Shown here one piece after another: positions 1 through 11,020 of a stretch of DNA of 64,000 nucleotides (position 1 is its first letter; every line of letters begins with the position of its first letter). This DNA comes from Orobanche coerulescens (Eukaryota; Streptophyta; Magnoliopsida; Lamiales; Orobanchaceae): the NCBI GenBank assembly GCA_033398695.1, contig CM065801.1, positions 50,726,358 to 50,790,357 on the forward strand. The letters are read 5' to 3'. The notes below the pieces were generated by a model, which searched no databases, was not told the DNA's origin, and worked only from the letters and a program-made list of their open reading frames with translations. A program made the position numbers and the translations under genes.

Positions 1-1469
1 ACAGTTGCCCAAATCAGAACCACATCGTTCAAAACAAATACATACTAATTTTTAGTTAGCCATGTAAAGTATCGATCAGATTTGAGTATCAAATGCACAA
101 TCTTATTTCCAACTGATCTACCAAGGCGAAAAAAAATATTGCCTTAAATCAAAGGAAGTTTGAACCGTTATTTAAGACCAGAAAAAATAACAACTTAACC
201 CGGAGATGAAATCCTAAAACAGAGAAGTGTAAACAAATGAAACTCACCAAGCAGAGCTGCTAAAATAACAACCCAAACCTGATAAAAAATAAACACAAAG
301 CACAATCAGCAGGCAAGAAGGGCACAAATCTGAGAAACAAAATCAATAATAGGCAGCATACATATAATCAGTATAAATAGGAGAAAGCCCAAATTTTTTT
401 TAAAGAAAATGACGGAAACCCCACCTCCGGTCGCGGCAAGAGGGAAACCAAAAGTGAACGCTTAGAATACATAGTTTAACACGCGAAGAAATATATACAG
501 ATAAACCTACCAAACAAACCACAAGATGTAACTGGAAAAAATATAATAACCATCGCAATTGAACATGCACCTGATAATCAGAGCACGAGAAGAACAGAAA
601 TCTGAAGAAGAACAAAATCGCTGCATTCGGCTATATAATTTTAATATTTTCATTAACAGAATAGATATAGATAATTAAAAATGAAATAAAAAAACACGAA
701 ATTCTGTAACAATATTATGAATTTCAAGTTCCTCAGCTGCTACCGATGAATTGAAATCAAGGGGAGGGGACTGCCATCAACAGGCGAGAAAAGGAAAAAA
801 ACGTCCCATTCGTGCAATGCGCAGGGTGCCCATTATTGGTTTTGTTGGCTAACAAGCCACAACTAAACGCAATATATTGAACATGCACCTGATAACGAAA
901 ATACTATAACAACCAAACACAATATATATAGACACACACACACACACATAGGTAATAGAATTCTGAAAACAGATAAGAGGTGGTTATACGGGAAAGTTCG
1001 TTCTATTGCATACCGGTAATATTTTTGGCTCTTGGAACATGAACAGGTACGCCTCACCTGCTAAAAAAACACAAGGAAACTCATAAGAACCATGCCGAAA
1101 TAAGAATTGGACATTGGTGTAGAACATATATCGTCAATAACATACAAGTGACAGAAAAGAAGTAAATAGATACACAATAGCAGCTTGAGATTACGAGTCG
1201 CAGCTGCTGGTGGAATTTGGATAATTTGTTGTCGACGATTCGTAACCTTTATTTTTACCTGGTAGAGAATTTACCACGAAAAATGAAATAACGACGAAGA
1301 AAAATTCATCTGCTATGAAGGAAAAAAATATTGGCGAAGGCAGTTTAAAAATTGAAGAAAAAGAAAAGGCTAGCTGCTAAATAACACTCAGAAGCAAGGA
1401 AAAGTAAGAGGATGGAGAAGTTGCCAAAAAATATGCCTATAACAATTCAGGGTGTATTGAGCCGAACTG
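1..1469. other. AT-rich non-coding DNA
   Basis: No reading frame here has a recognisable domain. Short open frames (60-70 codons) are low-complexity translations of A/T-rich DNA. A short (CA)n run lies near 935-948. The segment is downstream, in the minus-strand sense, of the ARGONAUTE-like exons at 1470-2163, where later AGO exons would be expected. I could not recognise any. Confidence 0.6.
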
Positions 1470-2163
1470 AGGCCAGCACCACCCAAGTCCACAAAGTTTC
1501 TCGGCTCATTATGGAAAAATGACTGTCGGACTAAAAGACAACCCCTATGGTACAAAAAGAATATGCCAGTGAACCTCAAAAACCACCTGCCCAAAGAAAG
1601 GAATAAAAAAGAACATTCGACAAGAAAAACTTTTGCGCGGCATTCTGTCTCAGCATAATGTCAAGCACTCTCACAGCTTCTTGAAAATGCTCGGAATCTT
1701 GCCCATGAAGTGCATTTGCAATAGCCTGCGTTGGGATTTTCACTGCAAAGTTTATCGCCACCTTGTACGCCCTGGAATAAGGCTGCCTACGTGATCTTTT
1801 CCAATCAATTTCGCCCGGGCTACCATCAGCTCCAGGGACCCCTGTAAAGAGAGAGACAAAAAAAAGGTTGCATAATCCGAATTATCAAAAAGAGACTTAA
1901 CTGAAAATAAACGACCTAGAAGCCAAAAAAACATGGATGATGATTATAATTGTATTAATATACCGCTGAGATGCATCGCCAAAACCACGGTAAACTCAAG
2001 CTTCTTCCGAGGCGAGGGTCAACATCAAGAGGCTCTTCTCACCATCGTACGCAAATCGTTTTCCAGCAAGCTCGGAGTTATATGTCCCGTACACGTGGTC
2101 TAGGATCTTGCGCCCCATGCCCTTTGCATCAACATGGCTTTCATCCTCGTATTTAATCGAAAC
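1470..2163 (-). pseudogene. ARGONAUTE4-clade gene fragment, three exons, frameshifted
   Basis: Three minus-strand exons match the N-terminal half of plant AGO4/6/9-clade proteins, which bind 24-nt siRNA in RNA-directed DNA methylation. Exon 1964-2163 starts after a TAG acceptor and encodes KYEDE...GMGRKILD...YNSELAGKRFAYDGEKSL. It then shifts frame before PRKKLEFTVVL. Exon 1631-1841, after acceptor TTTACAG, reads GADGSPGE...AYKVAINFAVKIPTQAI...EAVRVLDIMLRQNAAQ. Exon 1470-1545, after acceptor CCATAG, reads GCLLVRQSFFHNEPRNFVDLGG and then decays. The exons join in order with GT-AG sites. The PAZ end, MID and PIWI domains are absent, so this cannot be a working Argonaute. The family call is confident; the reading as a captured or orphan fragment is inference. 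Confidence 0.85.
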
Positions 2164-2310
2164 CTACATAAAAGAAAAAGTTTTAAGGAAAAAATTTTTG
2201 TTGACATTGAAGAATGATCAGTCCAGGAGTAACAAGAAAAGTGAAATATGAAGATTCGAATTTCGCAATACTCACTTAACAATTGGATTACCTTAACCCA
2301 ATCAACTTTG

Positions 2311-2329
2311 TGCGTGTGTGTGTGTGTGT
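2311..2329. repeat. (GT)n microsatellite
   Basis: A run of alternating GT lies between two near-identical copies of a 30-bp sequence (about 2242-2274 and 2340-2372, each containing AAGATTCGAATTTCGCAATA). A third copy of that sequence sits at the start of the downstream duplicate near 4917. Confidence 0.8.
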
Positions 2330-2379
2330 TCAATTATATGAAATATGAAGATTCGAATTTCGCAATACTCACTTTGATG

Positions 2380-2848
2380 TTACCACAAACTGACTCGAGA
2401 GCAAGGATTATCCAATGTCCTGGGTATGCCACAAAGATAAACACATATGCATATCGCACAACTCAAATAGATCACAATAGCAGGCGCTCAAGGTCAGAGT
2501 ATCAACTCTGTAAGTAAGAGGTTGGGGAAAAAGCCTCACCGCATACCTAGAGTTTGCCATTGCTAGATCCAACACCAAGATGCGTACCACGGTGTGCCCA
2601 TCCAACAGAGCAGACACTGCCATCAAACTCTAAATCACAAAGCCTTAATGTAAACATGCAAATAGGCCAATATCATCGATTCATGAGGACAATGGCTGAT
2701 AGAAAGAGATTGATAGAACAAACTACTAACTTGCTGCTAGAAGCATGCCACAGACGCAGCTGCCCAACCCCAGCGCCAACACATTATGTGAAGACCAGTC
2801 TACAAGGTTAAGGTCTAAATCATCCTGCAACGCAGGTACATCCAAAAC
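2380..2848 (-). pseudogene. FZR/CCS52 (CDH1-type) WD40 gene fragment, copy 1
   Basis: Minus-strand exons match FIZZY-RELATED/CCS52 proteins, the WD40 activators of the anaphase-promoting complex that drive endoreduplication. Exon 2731-2848 reads VLD.PALQDDL and the decayed remainder of the conserved segment around HNVLA. Exon 2547-2629 reads DGSVCSVGWAHRGTHLGVGSSNGKL, the first-blade signature, and then ends in TAG where Gln is expected beside the donor. A third, poorly preserved exon may lie near 2380-2430 (SLLSS). The acceptor of the first exon has changed from AG to TG. Only the first part of the beta-propeller is present, so this is a non-functional fragment. Confidence 0.8.
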
Positions 2849-3100
2849 CAGTGTAAAATTATTAAATCAGTTCAAATGGTTCAAGTTGCAAATCTACTAC
2901 AGTACGTTAAAAAGCTTGTGAAAAATGAAGTACTTAAAAATAAGCTGAATCCCAAATCAATAATATAGAACCAGATAAATTAACATAACTCAGATGGAGC
3001 CAAACCAATTACACACAGCCTATCAATGAAAAATATTCATCTCCTCATCAGCCTAACTACACATGGTACTATCAAATTCTTATAAAAGAATCATCAACAT

Positions 3101-3463
3101 ACCCATTGGCATGACGATGAACATACTGATCGTGTCCAGGCTTCATAAAATCTAAGAAATTAAAATGTTGCATAAATAACATAAATTTGCCACGTATTCT
3201 CCCATTCAGTTTAACACTTTGAATTTCCCGGAAAAAAAAAAATTATTCCCACAAGAGCCAATAAATATAAATCGCAAATCTATAAATCGGAAAGGAAATA
3301 ACGGGGTAATGTTGTATAAGATTTTTCTTTTTAACTTTACCAGGAGCCATAAAAGATGTAAAATTGACTTCCACAGCAGGAGGAATGTTGGGAAAATTCA
3401 CGTTAGGCAACAAAAGCCTTCACAAGTTTCATCTTCTTCAACGTGTTCTTGCGCTTCCTCTTT
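3101..3463 (-). pseudogene. ABITRAM-like (FAM206/Simiate) gene fragment, copy 1
   Basis: Two minus-strand exons match the N-terminus of the plant homologue of ABITRAM, a small glycine-cleavage-H-like protein. Exon 3341-3463 (acceptor CGCAG, donor GTAAAG) encodes an acidic KEEAQEHVEEDE stretch, then loses frame before PPAVEVNFTSFMAP. Exon 3101-3152 (acceptor TTAG, donor GTATGT) reads DFMKPGHDQYVHRHANG, the family hallmark. The split Asp codon joins in phase across the intron. The C-terminal two-thirds of the protein is missing. Frame breaks in the first exon show it is dead. Confidence 0.8.
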
Positions 3464-3913
3464 CTGCGACAAATTGATAAAGATTACACATCAGCACGCT
3501 TTGGAAGCTGCTCAGAGAGGGACGTTGAAAAGCAAGTACTAAAGGACGAGCTCATACCTAGGGTTTCACAATCGATTGATCACGGATGAAGCGGTGAAGC
3601 ACACAACAAACTTATAATGAAGCAGGAGAAGGAGGAGGCGGTGAACAATGAAATAGGCGACTTTGCAACAAGGTGAGAAGGGCGACGTGAAGGTGAGTCG
3701 GGCGACGAAAACATCAGCCCTTATTATATGTGGCTATATTATAATGTTCAATTTTCAATCGAACCTGTCTATTCCTAACAAAGACACCTTGGAGAGATTA
3801 TAAGTAGAACATCAAATGGAACAGGGAAGCCATCGAAGCATATAAGTCGAATCCAGATAAAGAATGCAGACAAGGACAGAACAAAACCAGACCAGCTAAA
3901 TACGGACCTTCAT

Positions 3914-4916
3914 GCCATCAACAAATTTATGATCCTCAGTTCCTCACTGAAAACTTTTGCAATGAACAGCATGATACCCTTGGACCACCATACAGAGAGC
4001 ATTCACAACACAGTAGCACAACGCTGAGAACAAACGCAAGAAATTAACCCGAAACACAGTAAATTCATAACATACAAGCAGTAGACCACAAACTTTTCCG
4101 AAAATATTACAAGCTCGTAAGAGTTCAACAAGAATAGAGAGGTGAAAAACACACACTCCAAATTATAACTGGAAATTTTAATCTCGCCTCATAGATAATT
4201 CAACAGAGGCAAATTTTAGCCCAATGACCGAAAAGGTTAATAGAAAGCAGCATTGTTTTACCCTGGAAACCAAAATCAGGAAACCTAACTAATGAAGATC
4301 TAAGTAAAAAATACAAACTTCACTAAAACCAACACAAACAAGAAATTCAAAATAGAAGAATTCAAATAATAAATAAAAGTATGCAAAGAAACCCTGTATC
4401 GACTGAGGACGTGAGAGACAGAGATGGAGAAATAAGGATGACCATGAAGAAGATGAAATTTTGAGAATGAATGCAATGAGCATAGCCTCTGTCATTAATA
4501 GTCGCAATAGTGGAGAAGCAAGAGGTGTCAGGCAAGGGAAGCCCCATTAGCAGAAGTGGAGACAAAACTCTAAAAAATGAGAGAACAGGTCAAATAGGCA
4601 AGAATCGAACGACGAAAGATACAGGCTTATTACATTTATATATATCGCATGTCCCTCCATAGTTCTAATTCTCTTGCAACGAGAGGCATTCCATAACTGC
4701 ATAAAATAAACATTAAACCTAATGAAAGGAATGCAAATTCAATGGTAGAAGTTATACTTGTTTTACTTTCACATATAGTTTCTAGTCATTTGAGAGAATT
4801 ATTTGTAGAAGTTCAGTTTGTTTTCAAGTGTCAATAATCCACAATAAACTCCATGCATTTCATCTCCCACTGAAGCAACTCACATTTGTTATGATACTGA
4901 ATAAACGGATAATTCA
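3914..4916. other. Spacer between duplicated blocks
   Basis: AT-rich DNA of about 1 kb between the two copies of the gene-fragment block. Minus-strand open frames at 3944-4156 and 4289-4565 are hydrophobic and low in complexity, and I recognise no domain in them. No RNA gene or terminal repeat of a transposon is evident. Confidence 0.5.
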
Positions 4917-4946
4917 GATTCGAATTTCGCAATACTCACTTTAATG

Positions 4947-5419
4947 TTACCACAAACTGACTCGAGAGCAAGGATTATCCAATGTCTTGGGTATGCCACA
5001 AAGATAAACACATATGCATATCACACAACTCAAATAGATCACAATACTATAGAGCAGGGTCAGAGTATCAACTCTGTAAGTAAGAGTCTGGGGAAAAAGC
5101 CTCACCGCATACTTAGAGTTTGCCATTGCTAGATCCAACAGCAAGATGCGTACCACGGGGTGCCCATCCAACAGAGCAGACACTGCCATCAACCTCTAAG
5201 TCACAAAGCCTCAATACCTACATAAATATGAAAATAGGCCAATTTCATCAATTCATGAGGACAATGGCTGATAGAAAGAGATTGATAGAACAAACTATTA
5301 CCTTACTGCTAGAAACATGCCACAGACACAGCTGCCCAACCCAGCGCCAACACATTATGTGAATACCAGTGTACAAGATTAAGGTATAAATCATCCTGCA
5401 AAGCAGGTGCATCCAAAAC
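4947..5419 (-). pseudogene. FZR/CCS52 (CDH1-type) WD40 gene fragment, copy 2
   Basis: Duplicate of the fragment at 2380-2848. Exon 5302-5419 (acceptor CACAG, donor GTAATA) reads VLDAPALQDDLYLNLVHW then SHNVLAL, nearly the FZR/CCS52 consensus. It then loses frame within the stretch corresponding to GLGNCVYLWNACSSK. Exon 5113-5195 reads VDGSVCSVGWAPRGTHLAVGSSNGKL and runs into TAA at the donor. The quality of this copy makes the family assignment firm. Later propeller blades are absent apart from a doubtful remnant near 4950-5000, so no APC activator can be made. Confidence 0.85.
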
Positions 5420-5670
5420 CTGTGCAAAATTATTTAACCAGTTCAAATGGTTCAACTTGCAAACCTGCTACAGGTATCCGTTAAAAGCTTGTGAAAAATG
5501 AAGTTCCTAAAAATAAGTTAAATCCCAAACCAATATGTAGAACCAGATAAATCAACATAACTCAGATGGAGTCAAACCAATTACACAGCCTATCAATGAA
5601 GAATATTCATCTCCTCATCAGCCTAACTACACACGGTACTATCAAATTCTTGCAAAAGAATCATTAACAT

Positions 5671-6034
5671 ACCCATTGGCATGACGATGAACATACTGAT
5701 CGTGTCCAGGCATCATAAAACCTAAAAAATTAAAAAGTTGCATAAATAACAGAAATTTGCCATGTATTTTCCCATTCAGTCCAACACTTCGAATTTCCCG
5801 AAAAATAAAAAAATTGTTCCCACAAGAGCCAATAAATAGAAATCGTAAATCTATTAATCGAAAAGGAAATAACGGGGTAACGTTGTATAAGATTTTTCTT
5901 TTTAACTTTACCAGGAGCAATAAAAGTTGTAAAATTGGCTTCCACGGTAGGAGGAACGTTGGGAAATCCATGTTAGGCAACAAAATCCTTCGCAAGTTTT
6001 CATCCTCTTCAATGTGTTCTTGCACTTCCTCTTT
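5671..6034 (-). pseudogene. ABITRAM-like (FAM206/Simiate) gene fragment, copy 2
   Basis: Duplicate of the fragment at 3101-3463. Exon 5912-6034 encodes KEEVQEHIEEDENLRRILLPN, then shifts frame; the alternative frame continues NVPPTVEANFTTFIAPG up to the GTAAAG donor. Exon 5671-5722 reads DFMMPGHDQYVHRHANG with one Lys-to-Met change. Exons after HANG are not recognisable. A frame break and a missing C-terminus mean it is a pseudogene fragment. It lies upstream of the FZR fragment on the same strand, as in copy 1. Confidence 0.8.
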
Positions 6035-6645
6035 CTGCGATGAATTGATAAAGATGAGTACACATACGTTGAAAAGCAAGTATTGAAGGACGAGGCTCAT
6101 ACCTAGGGTTTCACAATCGATTGATCACTGATGAAGCGATGAAGCACACAAAAAACTTACAATAAAAAAGGAGAAGAAGGAGGCAGTGAACAATGAAACA
6201 GGCAGCACCCTTTGTAGCGAAGCAGGAGAAGGGCGACGTGAAGAGGAGCCGGGCAACGAAAACATCGGCCCTTATTATATAGCTATATTATAATGTTCAA
6301 TTTTCAATCGAACCTATCTATTCATTTAACAAAGACACCTTGGAGAGATTATAAGTAGAACCTCAAATGGAACGGGGAAGCCATCGAAGCATATAAGTCA
6401 AATCCAGATAAAGAATGCAGACAAGGGCAAAACAAAATCAGACCAGCTAAATATGGACCTTCATTCAACTTATAAGAGATACATAAATACTAAATACATA
6501 GCAGAATAAGTTAGTTACAATTCATTGATATTTGATATGTGTTTTTGTTCATGGCATTGTTACACCTACTTAGACTCAGGCTCTATTCAAAGACTTTGTG
6601 GAGCCATGTAAGGTTTCCAGCCGATAAACCAAAACATATAACCTC

Positions 6646-6835
6646 ATTATAATGTTTAATTTCCAATCGAACCTATATATTCATTTAACAAAGACACCCC
6701 CGTAGAAACTATAGGTAGAACCTCAAATGGAACGGGGAAGCCATCGAAGCATATAAGTCAAATCCAGATAAAGAATGCAGACAAGGACAGAACAAAATCA
6801 GACCAGCTAAATACGAACCTGCATTCAACTTGCAA
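6646..6835. repeat. Third partial copy of the duplicated block's end
   Basis: Sequence around AACAAAGACACC, GGTAGAACCTCAAATGGAACG and GAAGCCATCGAAGCATATAA repeats the distal ends of the two larger copies (about 3755-3913 and 6300-6476). It is a truncated third unit, so the duplication history involved more than one event. Confidence 0.8.
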
Positions 6836-8824
6836 GAGATACATATTCTAAGACATAAGCAGATTGGGTCTGTATTAAAAGAAATTTTCGTAGAGCCGGA
6901 GACATAATTATTGAAAATATTTCCTATCCTGAAAGATAATTGCAATCCGAACACCAAAATATACCTGAAAAAGAAAGCGCGACAACAATTGTAGATATCA
7001 GACAAGAACACAAACCTGTCAAACGAAATAACAAAACTCATGTTCAAGACTTATCAAATGAAAATCAACTGTGAACGCAGTTTTAGATACTATTCAAGCA
7101 ATCTAGCTCCGCAATCCATACAAAAACACCACATTCCTCATACTAAATATGAGGAGGCAACTTTTCACAGCCTGAAGAGAAAACAGAATGTTCAATCAAG
7201 CAAAGAATAAAAACATCCCATCACCAAGAACGCAAACCAAAATCCGTAGTATCAAACTAAACGCACGAATAAAGCAGCAGAAAGCAACCAAAATAAAACA
7301 CTTTGCCCCACGCATACGCATGCACATAAAGCAGAAGATCACCACAACATATTTGTGATCAGAAAATCCCAACCACATTGACAAGAACGAGGCCCGAAAT
7401 CAACTACCACTAAAAAAGCATAATCTCCACCCAAAAAAACAAAAAATCATAAAAATTAACAACCTGATTCAAGCCTCGAAGCAATAGAGAAACTCCACAA
7501 TTAAATCACAGCTGAATAAAAGAGGCCAAAACAAAGTAAAGGTTAGAAGACATAGACGAACATAAAGGGAATAAATATCACTGCCAATCCTACACCCAAA
7601 AACAAATACAACAATGTTTCAAAATCGAGAAAGATTTTTCTACAGATAAATATCAGAAAACAATTTAAGCAGGTTTGGAAATTATTAAAATTACAACCAA
7701 GCCCCAAAAATATCTAATTCTCAAATACACTCCCTTCAACTTTTAAACTCCCTCATTTTTCACCCCAAACTTTAAAAACCTGCAATCATCTAGATTTAAG
7801 AATATAATTGGGTTTAATATTTTTTGAGAAATGATTTAAATGAATATGAATAACTTATAAATCTCATTTTTTTCTCTTTCTCGCCGGCAGAACTCCAATA
7901 GAAACCCCACACACTCAGAACATAAATAAAGAATAATATATGGACAAACCTCTAAAACAAACACCAACACAACAAAATATTCCTGAAACTATTCAGAGAA
8001 GCAAAAAGTCAGACATCTCAAAACCGAGGGTGCCTCTATTCATTCGTGAAATGGTAAAACAGAAAAAAAAAAAAAAAAAAAAAAAAAGAAAAAAAATGGC
8101 AACCAATTCACTACTCGGTATAGAAAAAAACTAAAGAAGAAGAAATTGACACATCAATAATAAAAACAAAGCAAATAGCCAAACAACAACCCCAAAAACC
8201 TATTCAAAACCAGTTTCACAAATAGGAAAGGCAGCTCCAATAGAAATTAGCTGAGGAAGCAATCGACACCCAAAGAAAGAAGGCATCCCACGTATAAAGG
8301 AGAGAAAAGGAAAATGGAAAGCGAGAAGAGACGTCAGCTGAAGACAAAGTGAAGCCCTGATCATAAAAATCAAAAAACGAAATGGAAGAGAAGGAAAAGA
8401 AAATGGGTACAACCTTACAAATCTCCACAAATAAATTTGGAGGAAGCAAGCAAAGAATTAGAAGTCAGATACCTCAATTTGGAGCTGCCACGAATTGAAG
8501 AAAGATATCAAGAACAAGCGAGAGATCGATCGAAAACTGAACACGGGAGAACCGAAACCCTATTTTGAAAGGCGAGGCACGACGGAAAGCGAGATAAGAG
8601 AAACCCTAGTTTGGAACGCGGAGTACGAAGCAAAGTGAGATAAGAAGTAACATCAAACAAGGAATAAAGAACGAAAAGGAGAAGATATCACCCGAGTGGG
8701 CAGAGCAGAGAGCTCGGTGGAAGAAGAGGAAGAGGCAGAAAACGGGAAGCAGGTGAAAGAGGCAGGAGAAGGACGACGGACATACACTCTTATTACTATT
8801 GGTAAATATATATATATATATATG
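6836..8824. other. AT-rich non-coding DNA with simple repeats
   Basis: No recognisable gene. It holds a long A-run at about 8063-8096 and a (TA)n run at about 8805-8824. Minus-strand frames near 6709-7047 and 8200-8449 are aromatic-rich translations without known motifs. A block with repeated AAACCCTA-type and purine-rich sequence near 8570-8760 resembles the edge of the duplicated blocks (compare 3600-3720 and 6150-6270, all containing GGAGAAGG...GCGACG and ending in TTATTA), so it may be a related boundary. Confidence 0.5.
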
Positions 8825-10134
8825 TGATTATGAGATGATCAGTATGATTAATCCTTGAGATTCTTGTAATTTTGTTGAAGAACACTTTGATTGTTGGATT
8901 ATGAACTTGGATGATTCCATTATGTGTTGATAAAATCGTAAATGATGATGATTTTTCTACTATGAGTTGAAGTACTCGACGGTTAGGATGTTAGAACATA
9001 TTATCGTGCTATAAAAGGAAGATGATAAATTGTTCTTGGTTTTCTTGGTTTTCTTGTAGAACCAATTATTTTTGTGGATTGTTAATATTGATTGAATTAA
9101 AATTTATTCAAGGTTGTTCCGGAGATTATTGATTTTGATGGAGGACGTTGCTCGTGGAAGGACATTTTATCTCTAGTATTGAGGCAAGTTAATTCTTGCT
9201 TGGTTATGAAGATAATAATGCTTATGATTGTTGTACGTTGTTTTCTTATGATCTTTGAATTGTGACTCATAATGAGGTACTTTGGTTGATCATATTGATT
9301 GTTCCTCGTGAATAGTGATCCCAAGACCGTCGTTTTGATATCGTTGATCGTGTTAACTGTTCGTCATTGGTATATCATAGTTTCACTTCAGTGAGCTTCT
9401 TTTGATCCTTATTGGATATGTTAATTTGTTGAGTTTTGTTGTCATGTTGATATCTTGACATCTCTCGAGTCATACTTGTGTGCTGGTTCTTATGTGTAGG
9501 ATTCTTAATCGGGCATATAGTCATTTGTTGAAAGTTTGTCTCACATTGGACTTTGCACATCGCTTACTCCGAGAAACTAATTAGGTACAAGACCACGTGT
9601 GTATTCGATCGATATGCGTCTGTGGCTTGTGCACATACACATTTCCATCCAGATGTCCGTCTTTCGAGTTGTATTTTAGTTGTTCATACACCATGTGTGA
9701 TTAGGTGTGTTCGACAGTTGTGATTATCATTTGTTCATACTCTTGTAGTAATATATTAAGATTTATTATCTTGCATATCTGACCCTCTGGTTTTAGGCGA
9801 GATATGTGTTTTATATTGCATTTTAGGTCGAGGGAAGGTGAGGACACATAATGAACATGGTGTTGGTGAAGAGTCTCAAGGATACAAGTCTGGGGGCATC
9901 TAAGTCGTCCTCATTCCTATTGTGGTGTTGTATTTTCATTCTCTTCATTGAAACCCTTGTATATATATAATTTGTATTGATTTGGCATATTCCATCTTCA
10001 TATGAATTATGCTTATATTTTGGATGATCCTCTTAATTGGTTAGCATAGTTGGCCAAGTACTGTATAAACTCATCAACAGAGTAATATAATGTGGTTAGG
10101 TACTACGATTTATGTGTTGATTATTATTAGTGTA
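8825..10134. other. AT-rich DNA, probably decayed LTR body
   Basis: No coding signal. The segment is T-rich on the plus strand and ends in a sequence recognisable as the 3' end of a chromovirus-type LTR (next entry), so much of it may be the remains of that LTR. I could not find the matching LTR start. Confidence 0.35.
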
Positions 10135-10202
10135 GTTCACCTGGTGGGTCCCAGTTTGGGGGTCTACGACACTATAATTGTCACTTTTTTGGGAGTGTTA
10201 CA
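10135..10202 (+). repeat. Degenerate 3' end of a Ty3/gypsy LTR
   Basis: The plus strand reads CACCTGGTGGGTCCCAGTTTGG, then GGGGTCTACGACACTATAAT and ends GGGAGTGTTACA. This matches the terminal module of the LTRs of elements A-D in the window (GGTGGGTCCCA, GGGGTCCAC, GTAATA, GGGGGTGTTACA). No initiator-Met primer site follows, so it is either a solo LTR or the 3' end of a lost element. Confidence 0.65.
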
Positions 10203-10301
10203 AGTTGTTAGTTGCAGCAGGTACTATCTGTAGCAGAAAGGCCACGTATTGATGGTAACATTGGAGTAACGAATTTGAATAAGCCCTTAGGAAGGCTTGG
10301 C

Positions 10302-10649
10302 CAGTCGGTCCCAGCAGGAAGAGGTCTTTTGACCCTCAACCACGCCCTCAAATCTTGCCTGTTCCAGGTTGGCCTCAGATTTGGAGACTAGCGAGGCATA
10401 ATGGTCTTTCGAACGTGTAAATTTCTCTCGCAATTTCTTTTGCTCGGCTTGGAGGAGTTCGCCTTAGCCTTGAGAATATCCATGCTTTCTTTGCTCTTGC
10501 TGAGAGAAGCGTTTCAATCCTACACCTTTTTTGCTCTCAAGCTTGATTTCTTTCTCCAAATCGGCTACCCCGTCGCGGAGTTTATCCGACCCCAAGAAAA
10601 GTACCTCTTCGGACAGCGCGACCAAAGCGGCATAAGCCTGCTGCGGCAC
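10302..10649 (-). pseudogene. Coiled-coil end of a decayed retroelement antisense ORF
   Basis: The minus strand encodes LVALSEEVLFLGSDKLRDGV then ADLEKEIKLES. After a frame change it continues ELLQAEQKKLREKFTRSKDH and SKSEANLEQARFE. Heptad-like, charged, helix-forming sequence of this kind is typical of the coiled-coil C-terminal part of the antisense ORFs of plant Tat-like retrotransposons; a better-preserved example lies at 61551-62466 in this window. Frame breaks mark it as dead. The family link is inference from composition and context, not from a clear motif. Confidence 0.45.
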
Positions 10650-10654
10650 GGTAA

Positions 10655-11020
10655 ATTAGAGAGAAGTTTAAAATGAATATCGAATCTAAGTAGAAGTAGA
10701 AGATACCTTGTCAAAATGATCAACCAGTAATGGACCCGAGCCTCAATGGTACATTCGTCAAGCCGGGTAGATTTTCCTTTCCAATGTGGGTGCTCAGGTT
10801 AGGTAGGAATGCCTCCATGTCCCAGCGTGCTACCATACTAATTCGCTCCGCCGCGGCAGTGTGGGGGTGTTGGAGCAACAAACCACAATAAAAGTCAAAA
10901 GGAAGAATCAAGTAGTGCGGCAGGTTAAAAGGCATATCGACATCCAGAATAGGAGAGATCAGATGTTGACACAATCTAAAATAAAATAGAAGAGAATGGC
11001 CGGTGGTTAAAGGCAACAAC
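10655..11020. repeat. Direct repeat flanking a solo LTR, left copy
   Basis: About 340-365 bp (from GAGAAGTTTAAAATGAATATC to GGTGGTTAAAGGCAACA) is repeated at 11617-11955. Both copies carry the same minus-strand ORF piece (LPLTT.HSLLF, FNLPHYLILPF, HTAAAERISMV, DMEAFLPNLSTHIGK). The left copy keeps about 25 bp near 10874-10898 that the right copy lacks. Confidence 0.85.

Larger units (their letters stand above)
2348..3913. repeat. Direct duplication, copy 1
   Basis: This segment is closely repeated at 4917-6476 in the same orientation, offset about 2.57 kb. It contains the minus-strand FZR-like exons and the ABITRAM-like exons. The copies differ by many substitutions and small indels, so the duplication is not recent. 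About 1.0 kb of unrelated sequence separates them. Confidence 0.9.
4917..6476. repeat. Direct duplication, copy 2
   Basis: Second copy of the block at 2348-3913, same orientation and same order of contents (FZR exons, then ABITRAM exons when read left to right). Some bases look more ancestral here: the FZR exon reads VDGSVCSVGWAPRGTHLAVG, closer to the family. Copy 2 starts with the same GATTCGAATTTCGCAATAC sequence. Confidence 0.9.

Noticed and set aside
5642..6100. 152-codon minus-strand ORF as a real gene
   Set aside because: It reads through an intron between two ABITRAM-like exons and is frame-shifted within the first, so the continuous ORF is accidental.
8200..8449. Two overlapping minus-strand ORFs rich in Phe/Ser/Leu
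   Set aside because: Low-complexity translation of purine-rich DNA, no match to any family I know.
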